Assembly (NCBI GenBank): GCA_022839525.1 | Contig: JALHET010000057.1 | Coordinates: forward strand, 1 to 9,310 | Length of the DNA stretch: 9,310 bases | Source: Lentisphaerota bacterium | Lineage (GTDB): Bacteria; Verrucomicrobiota; Kiritimatiellia; RFP12; UBA1067 | Reading direction: 5' to 3' | Part shown: positions 1-6,861 of the stretch, piece by piece | How positions within the stretch are numbered: the stretch's first letter is position 1 | How the letters are laid out: every line of letters starts with the position of its first letter | Program-made: the position numbers and the translations under genes | The notes under the pieces: model-generated | Databases searched by the model: none | What the model saw: only the letters and a program-made list of their open reading frames with translations | What the model was told of the DNA's origin: nothing

Positions 1-4
1 TCAT
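1..4 (-). CDS. start of next pilus operon gene, probably secretin (partial)
   Basis: An ATG at 4-2 on the minus strand begins a gene that runs off the window; only the first codon is visible. It is supported by a strong Shine-Dalgarno AGGAG at 18-14, nine nt upstream. It follows four type IV pilus genes on the same strand. In Akkermansia-type clusters and in canonical pilMNOPQ operons the gene after the PilP-position gene encodes the outer-membrane secretin (PilQ/GspD family), so a secretin is expected here. The identity is inferred only from gene order. Confidence 0.5.
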
Positions 5-67
5 CTGGAGAGACTCCTCTTTGTCTGGCAGCTTTTTAATCCTGTGATTCAGTAAAAAAGTGAGCAC

Positions 68-96
68 AATATACCTTGGTTTAGAAAACTAATCAA
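68..96 (-). promoter_or_regulatory. putative sigma70-type promoter for the secretin-position gene
   Basis: On the minus strand, TTGATT (96-91, 4 of 6 to the -35 consensus) lies 17 nt from TATATT (73-68, 5 of 6 to the -10 consensus). The -35 overlaps the end of the preceding gene. Transcription would start near 61, giving a leader of about 57 nt before the ATG at 4. This is the only long spacer in an otherwise overlapping operon, so extra expression of the downstream gene is plausible. The assignment rests on sequence match alone. Confidence 0.4.
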
Positions 97-1159
97 GCTT
101 GCGCAAAACTTTTTGTTGCCCGCCCGCTTCGTTTTCAATCGTGACTGTTGTACCCTTTGTATCGACCGATACGACACGGTAAGTCTCTTCGCGTACCTTA
201 AACGTGCCGTTTTCCAGCACCGTGTACTCGGAATTGTCGAGCGGCAACACGATGACCGCCTCAATGTCCGTGTTTTTTCCGCTTTCGTTGATCCGCAGCG
301 AAATCGTCTTGCCGTCCGTCAGGCGTTTCACCGACACAGTCGAAACGTCTACGCGGGTTTTGATTCCCGGCATATTGGGATTCTCGCGCTCCTCGAAAGC
401 GATCTCGACTTTGCCTGCGGTGTAGTCGCTATCCCCGATCCGTTCGCCCTCGCGCACCCAAACGGTGCGCGCTTTTGCGCCGGTCAGGTTGAACACCAGC
501 TGCATCTTCCCGTCGGGCATCTTGTTCACGCCGCTGAAAATCAGCGGCAGGCGTTTGCCGCGTAATTCTTTGACGCGCAATAGATTGACGAGCGCCGGAT
601 GGGATTTTGCGTCCTTGGGGTCGGTTTTGGCAAGCAGCTCTTCGAGGTTGGAGAACCCGTCGCCGTCCAGATCGCCCTTGGCGTCGGAGGCGTCCTGCGG
701 GTTAAGCCCCAACTGGATTTCGATCTTATCCGGAATGCCGTCCCCATCCGAGTCGAGTTCCACATCGAGCTCCGGAGCGAGCGGCTGTTTAGCCCCACAG
801 AACGGGCAGCTCGCCGCCGCATACGGGATCGGCTTCTGGCAGGCGGCCGCCACGCAGCCCACACGCCGCTCCGGCGACAGGAATCCCTCTTGTTGCGCGT
901 CGGGCGGATCCAACTGAACAGGGTCACGCGCCAAACGCAACGCGGCCTCGTAGTCGGCCAGCTCGATGGGTGGCAGACGGTCGGCGGCCGGCTTCAGGCT
1001 TTCGAGCTTGAGGATGTAATTGGACTCCTCCCGCTGGCGCGCGGCACCGGCATGGGTGAGGTAAAAAAGGGAAATCAGCAGGAAGATCAACACGCCGACA
1101 GCAATCAGCTTGTCGTAATGCCGCAGAAAAGGAAGGTCGGGGTTGATTTTCAGGGCCAC
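89..1159 (-). CDS. Amuc_1099-type pilus protein, PilP-like, with zinc knuckle and calcium loops
   Basis: The 356-residue product fits the Amuc_1099 position of the pilus cluster and probably links the inner-membrane complex to the secretin, as PilP does. Residues 17-36 form one membrane segment after a short cytoplasmic tail. Cys102, Cys107, Cys118 and Cys121 (CX4C and CX2C pairs) look like a zinc ribbon. Two acidic loops follow, DSDGDGIPD near 136 and DLDGDGFSN near 163, typical of thrombospondin type 3 calcium sites. The C-terminal half (about 205-356) is beta-rich and seems to hold two similar GspC/PilP-like units, one around WVREGERIGDSDY and one around FKVREETYRVVSVD. The start is GTG, with GGGAG just upstream inside the end of the previous gene. 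That gene's TAA lies in the same frame, one codon before the GTG. The pilus assignment is fairly sure; the metal sites are inferred. Confidence 0.8.
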   Translation of the reverse strand: MALKINPDLPFLRHYDKLIAVGVLIFLLISLFYLTHAGAARQREESNYILKLESLKPAADRLPPIELADYEAALRLARDPVQLDPPDAQQEGFLSPERRVGCVAAACQKPIPYAAASCPFCGAKQPLAPELDVELDSDGDGIPDKIEIQLGLNPQDASDAKGDLDGDGFSNLEELLAKTDPKDAKSHPALVNLLRVKELRGKRLPLIFSGVNKMPDGKMQLVFNLTGAKARTVWVREGERIGDSDYTAGKVEIAFEERENPNMPGIKTRVDVSTVSVKRLTDGKTISLRINESGKNTDIEAVIVLPLDNSEYTVLENGTFKVREETYRVVSVDTKGTTVTIENEAGGQQKVLRKLD

Positions 1160-1162
1160 AGC

Positions 1163-2131
1163 TTACACTCCCTCGAAGGAATAGACATCGATATCCAGTT
1201 TCACGTTCACCGGCGGCTCAAGATTCGGATCCGTCACAAGCCGCTGCGCATGCGTCAGCGTGGCCGGATCGACAGCGGCCTCGCCGCCTCCCCCCTGCCC
1301 CGGAGCCGCGCCCTCCCTTTTCTTGACGGCACGCTTGGCCAGCGGATCATCCGTCTTGCGGAACTCCGTTTCTGCCACAACCACGAACAGCTTCATCGCC
1401 GCCAGCCGGTTCAGCGCCGTGATGAACGCCGTCGGCCTCGCCAGGAATTCGAAGGTGAAGCGCTGTTTCGAAAAATAGCCCGCCGTTTCTCGGACGGGCG
1501 CCACGGGCGCGGGGGCGGACGCCTCGTCGCGCCGGCGCCGGCGCCGGCTGGCGGGCTGAGGCTCGGAGCCCGGCTGCCCCGGGAGAGCCTGTTCTTCAAA
1601 CGTTTCGCGCGTGACGGTCTTGAGTTCGAGGATATTGGCCGCATACAGCTCTTTACACAGCATCTCAATGATCGTCAGTTGCCGCGTCAACCGGTCCACA
1701 TGCTCGGTGGACGGCAGACTGTCCGACTCGCCGAGATATTTATCGAACCCGAAATGGAACCCGCTGGCGACGATCTTGCCGTTGGCCGCGCCGGGGTGAG
1801 CCGACAAGGCCCGCACCGTCGCCTGGAGCGTCTGCTTGAAACCGGTCGGGGTTTTCGCCTCGACCCTCAGCTCCCCCTCATGCACCACATTGGACGCGTT
1901 AACCAGCCAAGCCTCCAGCGCTTTCTGGTCCGCGTTCACCCGCGCGATGGTCTCCGCACTGGGGAAAACCTTGCCCCCATAGATGCCCTGCACCTCCGCA
2001 TAAGCCTGATTGCGCGCTTCCGCCGCCGCGTTCTTCTCCATCATCGCGGAAAAGAGGAACCAGCCCGTGGCCAGACAGGCCGCAGCCATGAGCACACCGA
2101 AAATAACCAGAACGAGTTGCTGTCGTTTCAT
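1163..2131 (-). CDS. Amuc_1100-type, PilO-like pilus protein
   Basis: The 322-residue product matches the position, length (Amuc_1100 is about 317 residues) and layout of Amuc_1100. It has a short basic N-terminus (MKRQQ), a membrane segment at about 6-28, a helical stretch at about 32-75 and an alpha/beta periplasmic region. This is the architecture of PilO, which pairs with PilN and holds the inner-membrane platform of type IV pili. A low-complexity insert at about 182-213, rich in Pro, Gln and Ala, contains six consecutive arginines (196-201); a second Gly-rich stretch lies near 274-285. These probably form flexible loops between secondary-structure elements. The ATG overlaps the stop of the pilM-like gene as ATGA, so the two are probably translationally coupled; no close Shine-Dalgarno is seen. 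The Amuc_1100/PilO assignment rests mainly on context and architecture. Confidence 0.78.
   Translation of the reverse strand: MKRQQLVLVIFGVLMAAACLATGWFLFSAMMEKNAAAEARNQAYAEVQGIYGGKVFPSAETIARVNADQKALEAWLVNASNVVHEGELRVEAKTPTGFKQTLQATVRALSAHPGAANGKIVASGFHFGFDKYLGESDSLPSTEHVDRLTRQLTIIEMLCKELYAANILELKTVTRETFEEQALPGQPGSEPQPASRRRRRRDEASAPAPVAPVRETAGYFSKQRFTFEFLARPTAFITALNRLAAMKLFVVVAETEFRKTDDPLAKRAVKKREGAAPGQGGGGEAAVDPATLTHAQRLVTDPNLEPPVNVKLDIDVYSFEGV
1531..1548. repeat. three tandem GCCGGC hexamers inside the PilO-like gene
   Basis: Three perfect copies of the self-complementary hexamer GCCGGC encode the six-arginine run (codons CGG CGC three times on the minus strand). Gain or loss of a unit would keep the reading frame and change the arginine count by two. 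Confidence 0.8.
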
Positions 2132-3822
2132 CGTGCCGTCGCATCCTTCGGAGCCGCCGAGTCCGCCAGCGCCGCCTCGATTGTGAATTCGATTAAAAAC
2201 GCCTCGACGTCCTTGATCCCTACGATCTTGACATCCTGAGGTCCCTTGCCGAAAACCGACTGGGTTTTGAGCCGGTCGCGCAACTCTTCAACCGCAGTAA
2301 CCATGCGCCCGGACGCCCTGGCCTTCTCCTCGATCTCCCGCAATTTATCCACCCAGCCGCGGCCCACAATACGGACGCCGGTCACCGTGCCGGCGGCATC
2401 CTTGACCGGCACCAGCTCCGTCAGCCACATGCCCTCGAACAGGCTCTTGCGCACCGCGTCCACACGCTTGAGCCACGCGGTCCGCTGAAGGATCACGTCC
2501 CGCACGGCGTCCGCCTTGCGCTGAACCTCCCCCCTGGCTTTCTCGGCCTTCGAGAGCCCCGCCTGTTTTGCTTTGCACACGGCCAGTTTCGAGGAGACCT
2601 GCTCGCCCTGAAACGCGTACAGCTTGCCCATCTGCTGCTCGTACATCGTCCAACTGCCGAGGCTCAGCAAAATGCCCGCCGCCGCCAAGACGAAGAACGG
2701 GATACGCTTTTTCAGCGACTTGCGCTTGACAATCTCCGGCGGCATCAGGTTGATCTCCACCGGACACGCCAGCGAGCGCCGCAGCGCCAGCCCCACGGTC
2801 TCCGCTAACACAAACGCATCAGCCCCCGCCCGCTCACGGTTGATCCGGTTGCCCACGCCGACATTCGTGAACGGGTTGAGGTAGATCACCTCGACCTGCA
2901 GTTTCTCGCGGAAGAAGGTGTCCAAATGCGGCAGCACCGCCGTGCCGCCCGTCAGGAAAACCCGCACCGGCGCGTTGCCTCCCTGCTGGCTGCGGTAAAA
3001 ATTGATCGACCGGCTGATCTCCGCATGCAGGCGCGTAACGACATTGCGCACAACCTTGGAAATGCGTTCGGCGACCTCGTCCTCGGTCGCAAACACGCCG
3101 CCCAGCGCCACGAACCCGCGCTCGCGCTTGAGCGCTTCGGCCTCGGCGAACGGGATTTGGAAACTCTTGGCCAGCTCTTGCGTGATCGCGTTTCCCGCCA
3201 CCGGGATGCACCGGCTGTAGATCTTCTCGTCCTCGATGAAAATCAGGTTCGTCGAACGCGCGCCGATATCCAGCAGCACCGAGCAGCCGTCCAAATCGGC
3301 GTAGTTGTAGCGCAGGCAGTTGTAGAGCGCCATCGGCGCCACGTCCACCGTATCGGGCTCCAGCCCCGCCTCGACCACGCGGTCCGTGACCTCGCGCACG
3401 CTCTCAATCTTGGCCGCCACGATCATCGCGCATTGTTCGCCCGTCGAGTCGTCGCCGATGAACTGGTGGTTCCACACGATCTCTTCCATCGGGAACGGGA
3501 CATTCTGCTCGACCTCGTACCGCACCATCTGCAGCAGCTTCTCCTCGCCCACGGCCGGCAAACGCACAAACCGGGGAAACACCATCTGCCCCGAGATGGA
3601 CAGCATCAGCGGCGCGGGACGGATCCCGCGCGACTTCATGATCTCCCGGATGGCAGGAGCCAAAAGCTCGCCCACGCCCACCTCGTTCTCGGGCTCGACA
3701 CCCAATTCGCATGTGCCGTAGTTCACCAGCTCCGGCGGGCGTCCGCTTTTGACGGAAAACTCGGCGAGTAGAATTTTACCCGCGCCCACATTCAGAGCGA
3801 GTATGCGGTCTGAGGAGAACAC
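2128..3822 (-). CDS. pilM: PilM-PilN fusion, Amuc_1101-type pilus protein
   Basis: The 564-residue product begins with a PilM-like actin/FtsA-fold ATPase domain (about 5-350): an N-terminal strand region with NVGAGK (11-16), the conserved VRYEVEQNVPFP segment (100-111), LLDIGARSTNLIF (183-195) in the nucleotide-phosphate position, and FLTGGTAVLPHLDTFF (289-304). PilM normally ends there, near 350-360 residues. Here the chain continues with VEINLMPPE (355-363), which resembles the N-terminal INLLP motif of PilN, then a basic stretch (KRKSLKKR), a membrane helix (about 374-393) and a coiled-coil-prone periplasmic tail to 564. It is therefore best read as PilM joined to PilN. The start is GTG with GAGGTG eight nt upstream; it overlaps the previous stop by one nt. 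It would form the cytoplasmic ring and inner-membrane anchor of the pilus machine. Confidence 0.88.
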   Translation of the reverse strand: MFSSDRILALNVGAGKILLAEFSVKSGRPPELVNYGTCELGVEPENEVGVGELLAPAIREIMKSRGIRPAPLMLSISGQMVFPRFVRLPAVGEEKLLQMVRYEVEQNVPFPMEEIVWNHQFIGDDSTGEQCAMIVAAKIESVREVTDRVVEAGLEPDTVDVAPMALYNCLRYNYADLDGCSVLLDIGARSTNLIFIEDEKIYSRCIPVAGNAITQELAKSFQIPFAEAEALKRERGFVALGGVFATEDEVAERISKVVRNVVTRLHAEISRSINFYRSQQGGNAPVRVFLTGGTAVLPHLDTFFREKLQVEVIYLNPFTNVGVGNRINRERAGADAFVLAETVGLALRRSLACPVEINLMPPEIVKRKSLKKRIPFFVLAAAGILLSLGSWTMYEQQMGKLYAFQGEQVSSKLAVCKAKQAGLSKAEKARGEVQRKADAVRDVILQRTAWLKRVDAVRKSLFEGMWLTELVPVKDAAGTVTGVRIVGRGWVDKLREIEEKARASGRMVTAVEELRDRLKTQSVFGKGPQDVKIVGIKDVEAFLIEFTIEAALADSAAPKDATAR

Positions 3823-4511
3823 TATTGCACCACCTCGTAATCATCCGCGTTGATCAACGCGAACGGGGTCTTTGAACGGTCGATCAGGCCGTTGCGGCGG
3901 GTCAACTGCGGGTTATCAAGCACTTTGCTGTCCTTCCACCACTCTTTGGGAAGGGGAATGACGGATTCGGATTTGCTGTCCATCACCTTGCCTTCCTTGT
4001 TCACAATCTCCAAGGCGACCGCCACCGGCTCCCCGTACCGCTCGACCTGGCTCGGCGGAATCGCCACGCAACTCATGTGCTCCCCTTTCGGGACATCCAG
4101 ATAACGCAGCGTCAGCGTGTAATAACTGAAGGCCTCCTTGCCCTCGTCGTTCTTGCCTTTGGTCATCACGTGATAGCTGAAGGCCAGCTCATCCGTCCAT
4201 TTGGCATCGCACTCGTACTTCACCTCAAACAGAGCCCATTCGCGCGGCTTGCGGGTCACCTTCGGCATCGTATTCTGCACATTCACGTTGAACTCGGGCG
4301 TCCTCACCATGGCCGTCTTGTTCGGGGGCGGCATCCGCGTGATCTGCACGCCCTCGCGTTTCGCGCCGCGCGCCGCAGGCTGCCCCGCCTGTCCCGGACG
4401 CAACTGCCCCAAACGTCCGCCGGTCTGCGCCAACACCGAACTTGCCGCAAAAAGAAAGGCCGCCGCCACGCTTACCCACATACGCTGTTGCACGCCACGA
4501 ATTCTTTTCAT
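3822..4511 (-). CDS. Amuc_1102-type secreted pilus-cluster protein
   Basis: The 229-residue product is the first gene of the pilus operon, the place held by Amuc_1102 in Akkermansia. A clear signal peptide is seen: basic MKRIRGVQQR, hydrophobic core at 12-25, and a likely cut after SSVLA (residue 28). A Gly/Gln/Pro-rich linker follows to about 60. The rest (about 65-229) is predicted mostly beta, with a cluster of aromatic and Trp residues (EWALFEVKYE, KEWWKDS). The family is known as pilus-like and of immunoglobulin-like fold; its exact role is unclear. The start at 4511 is chosen because AGGAGA lies seven nt upstream and the signal peptide then starts at residue 1; a TTG start at 4535 would add eight residues that include the ribosome-binding site itself. 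The stop overlaps the pilM start. Confidence 0.75.
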   Translation of the reverse strand: MKRIRGVQQRMWVSVAAAFLFAASSVLAQTGGRLGQLRPGQAGQPAARGAKREGVQITRMPPPNKTAMVRTPEFNVNVQNTMPKVTRKPREWALFEVKYECDAKWTDELAFSYHVMTKGKNDEGKEAFSYYTLTLRYLDVPKGEHMSCVAIPPSQVERYGEPVAVALEIVNKEGKVMDSKSESVIPLPKEWWKDSKVLDNPQLTRRNGLIDRSKTPFALINADDYEVVQ

Positions 4512-4575
4512 TTCGATCTCTCCTGTCAAAGTCAAGCGCCGTTGCCCTCAACCACTTTTACCATGTAGTGGCTAT

Positions 4576-4604
4576 ACTTTAATCCGGCGCGGCTAAGAAT
4601 GCAA
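4576..4604 (-). promoter_or_regulatory. weak putative promoter of the pilus operon
   Basis: On the minus strand TTGCAT (4604-4599) and TAAAGT (4581-4576) are 17 nt apart, a fair but weak sigma70-like pair about 65 nt upstream of the first operon ATG. An inverted repeat CCACT (4552-4556) with AGTGG (4567-4571) sits just over the expected transcription start and could be an operator. Both are speculative. Confidence 0.28.
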
Positions 4605-4651
4605 TCCAGAAACAAAAAAAGTTCGCAAGCCCGCCGTCCTGAAAAAAACCT

Positions 4652-4681
4652 TTGCCAATGCCCATACCCCCATGCCATAAT
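4652..4681 (+). promoter_or_regulatory. sigma70-like promoter of the divergent PAP2-family gene
   Basis: TTGCCA (4652-4657, 5 of 6) and CATAAT (4676-4681, 5 of 6) are separated by 18 nt. Transcription would start near 4688, about 50 nt before the ATG at 4740. It is oriented back to back with the pilus-operon promoter region, so the two could share control sequences. Confidence 0.5.
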
Positions 4682-4739
4682 CTTTCATTAAACATGCGGT
4701 GTCGCAACGCTGGCGCCGCCTACAGAAAAAAACCGCGTT

Positions 4740-5213
4740 ATGACCGCCGACCTCAACCCCCTCCATCTGTTCGCGACGCCTTGGTTCTGGGCCTCTTTCA
4801 CGGGATGGACGCTCGCCCAAGTCATTAAAATGACCGTCGGCTTCGTCAAAACCGGCCAGATCGACTTCCGTTACCTGCTCAGCACCGGCGGCATGCCCAG
4901 CGCCCACTCCGCCATGGTCTGCGGGCTCTGCACGTCGATCGGGCTGACCGAGGGCTTCGGCTCCCCCATCGCCATGCTCGCCACAGGTTTCGCCGCCATC
5001 ACCATGTTCGACGCCGCCGTGGTCCGCCGAGCGGCCGGCCACCAGGCCAAAATCATGAACCAGATGATCGATGAGCTTTTCAAGCAGCACAAGCTCAGCC
5101 AGACCCACCTGAAGGAACTGCTCGGCCACACACGCAAAGAGGTCTTCGCCGGCATGTTCGTCGGCATCGTGGTCGCCGCGGCGCTGGTCGCCTGCTGGCC
5201 GGCCCCCCGCTAA
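4740..5213 (+). CDS. divergent PAP2 family membrane protein (DUF212, YuiD-type)
   Basis: The 157-residue product belongs to the divergent PAP2 (acid phosphatase/vanadium haloperoxidase-related) family, typified by Bacillus YuiD. Family signatures are plain: GGMPSAHSA (50-58), corresponding to the PSGH-like motif of PAP2 phosphatases; MFDAAVVRRAAGHQAK (89-104); and LKELLGHTRKEVFAG (124-138). Hydrophobic segments lie at about 12-30, 57-75, 76-93 and 137-153, as expected of a small inner-membrane protein of 140-160 residues. The family's substrate is not established; a lipid or isoprenoid phosphate has been suggested only by analogy with PAP2. No Shine-Dalgarno precedes the ATG (an A-rich run is there instead), but an in-frame TAA at 4689 and the absence of another ATG or GTG support this start. 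It converges on cimA with a 12-nt gap. Confidence 0.9.
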   Translation: MTADLNPLHLFATPWFWASFTGWTLAQVIKMTVGFVKTGQIDFRYLLSTGGMPSAHSAMVCGLCTSIGLTEGFGSPIAMLATGFAAITMFDAAVVRRAAGHQAKIMNQMIDELFKQHKLSQTHLKELLGHTRKEVFAGMFVGIVVAAALVACWPAPR

Positions 5214-5225
5214 CCCGCGCGGACG

Positions 5226-6803
5226 TCAGCGCGCCCGGCACTCATACAGCTTGTATTCCACGCTGTCCAGCAACGCCTGCCAGGAAGCCTCGATGATGTT
5301 CTCCGACACGCCCACCGTGCCCCAATGCCGCACGCCGTCGCCCGACTCGATCAGCACGCGCGTCACCGCCCGCGTGGCCTCCTGCGGATCCAGAATGCGC
5401 ACCCGGTAATCGGTGAGCGCGATCTGCCTGATCTCGGGATAGAAGCGCGTCAGCGCCTGCCGCAACGCCGCGTTGAGCGCGTCCACGGGGCCGGAGCCCT
5501 CCCCCGCCGTGAGTTCGGTTTCGCCCCTGACTTTCACCTTCACCGTGGCCTCCGAAATGCACGGCTCGTCGCTGCCGCGTTTCTCCACGATCACGCGGAA
5601 CCCCTCCAACTCGAAGAATGGCGTGTGCCCGTTCAGCATCTTCTGCAGCAGGATCTTGAAGGAGCCGTCCGCCGACTCGTAGGAGTACCCTTTGTTCTCG
5701 CGCTGTTTGACCGCGTCCAGAACCTCGCGCACCCGCTTTTTGTCGAGCGCCGCCAAATCCATGCCCAGTTCCGACGCCTTGAGCTGCACGTTCGCCACCC
5801 CGGACAGCTCCGACACCAGCACATGCCGCTGGTTGCCCACCGCCTCGGGCGCGACGTGCTCGAACGTCTGCGGGTTCTTCTGGATCGCGTTGACGTGCGC
5901 GCCCGCCTTGTGGCTGAAGGCCGAGCGCCCCACATACGGCTGCCGCGGGTCGCTCCGCTGGTTCGCCAAATCGTCCGTCACCACCGACAGCTCGCGCAGT
6001 TTCCTCAACTTCTCTCCGCCCACGCAACGGAACCCCATCTTGAGTTCGAGCGCCGGCAGGATACTCACGATATTGGCGTTGCCGACGCGTTCGCCGTACC
6101 CGTTCACCGAACCCTGCACCTGCCGCGCCCCGGCACGCACCGCCTCCAGCGCGGCGGCCACCGCCAGCCCGCTGTCGTTGTGCGTGTGGATGCCGACCTG
6201 CGCGCCGGGCAATGCCGCGCACACCGCCTGCGTGATCGTGAAAACCTCGTGCGGCAGGCTGCCCCCGTTGGTGTCGCACAGCACCACACCCGCCGCGCCC
6301 TCGCGCACCGCCGCGCCCAGCGCCTGCAACGCATACGCGGGGTCATCCTTGTAGCCGTCGAAAAAATGCTCCGCGTCAAAGAAAACCTGCCGCCCGGCCT
6401 CGCGCAGGTATCCCACCGTATCGGCGATCATCTGGATGTTTTTCGGCCCCGTCGTCCGCAGCACGTCCGTCACATGCAGCAGCCACGCCTTGCCGTACAC
6501 CGTCACCCACTCCGTCCCGGCCGCCAGCAGCCCCGCCAGCTGCGGATCGTCCTTAACGTCCACGTCCACCCGCCGCGTGCTGCCGAACGCCGTCACCTGC
6601 GCGTGGCTCAGCCGTTCCTTTCCGATGTCTTCGAAAAATTTCCGGTCGCGCGCGTTGGAGCCGGCGAAACCGCCTTCGATATAATCAATCCCGAACTCGT
6701 CGAGCAGCCGCGCGAACCGCACCTTGCCCGCATCCGAGAACGAAATCCCCTCGCCCTGCGCCCCGTCGCGCAGCGTCGTGTCGTAGATGTAGACTTTTTC
6801 CAT
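5226..6803 (-). CDS. cimA: (R)-citramalate synthase
   Basis: The 525-residue enzyme condenses pyruvate and acetyl-CoA to (R)-citramalate, the first step of the threonine-independent route to 2-oxobutyrate and isoleucine. The catalytic TIM barrel (about 4-270) shows DTTLRDGAQ (8-16), EGGFAGSN (43-50), the citramalate-type AFGSTRR (72-78), DAEHFFDGYK (143-152), CDTNGG (176-181), the metal-binding HTHND (206-210) and NGYGERVGNAN (234-244). A linker with YVGRSAFSHKAGAHV (290-304) follows. The C-terminal LeuA-type regulatory and dimer domain (about 400-515) includes GEGSGPVDALNAALRQAL (434-451), where isoleucine feedback acts in the family. AFGSTRR, the AEHFFDGYK block and the length place it with the citramalate synthase branch rather than 2-isopropylmalate or homocitrate synthase. 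The start is ATG with a modest AGGCGA upstream. It lies downstream of lysC on the same strand. Confidence 0.95.
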   Translation of the reverse strand: MEKVYIYDTTLRDGAQGEGISFSDAGKVRFARLLDEFGIDYIEGGFAGSNARDRKFFEDIGKERLSHAQVTAFGSTRRVDVDVKDDPQLAGLLAAGTEWVTVYGKAWLLHVTDVLRTTGPKNIQMIADTVGYLREAGRQVFFDAEHFFDGYKDDPAYALQALGAAVREGAAGVVLCDTNGGSLPHEVFTITQAVCAALPGAQVGIHTHNDSGLAVAAALEAVRAGARQVQGSVNGYGERVGNANIVSILPALELKMGFRCVGGEKLRKLRELSVVTDDLANQRSDPRQPYVGRSAFSHKAGAHVNAIQKNPQTFEHVAPEAVGNQRHVLVSELSGVANVQLKASELGMDLAALDKKRVREVLDAVKQRENKGYSYESADGSFKILLQKMLNGHTPFFELEGFRVIVEKRGSDEPCISEATVKVKVRGETELTAGEGSGPVDALNAALRQALTRFYPEIRQIALTDYRVRILDPQEATRAVTRVLIESGDGVRHWGTVGVSENIIEASWQALLDSVEYKLYECRAR

Positions 6804-6822
6804 AGGTGTCGCCTGAGTTAGT

Positions 6823-6842
6823 GCCTTATCGGCCGATAAGGC
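6823..6842. repeat. perfect 20-bp palindrome upstream of cimA
   Basis: GCCTTATCGGCCGATAAGGC is self-complementary over all 20 bases and ends 19 nt before the cimA ATG. No T-run follows it on either strand, so it is not a typical intrinsic terminator. Position and perfect symmetry fit a dimeric repressor operator, or a cruciform-type element near the ribosome-binding site. No regulator family is recognised from the sequence. Confidence 0.85.
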
Positions 6843-6861
6843 TAATAAAAAACACGTTGTT

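Noticed and set aside
599..2239. Long open frame on the plus strand opposite the pilus genes
   Set aside because: Its translation is rich in Arg, His and Leu without domain signatures. It is the antisense of two well-supported genes in GC-rich DNA. The same applies to plus-strand frames at 2926-3771, 5325-6821 and 6954-8351.
4512..4535. N-terminal extension of the Amuc_1102-type gene to a TTG at 4535
   Set aside because: The extension would encode the ribosome-binding site AGGAGA and push the signal peptide eight residues inward; the ATG at 4511 fits better.
5211..5240. Bidirectional terminator between the PAP2-family gene and cimA
   Set aside because: A short CGCGC/GCGCG stem is present, but it is only five bp with no T-run on either side and overlaps the cimA stop codon.
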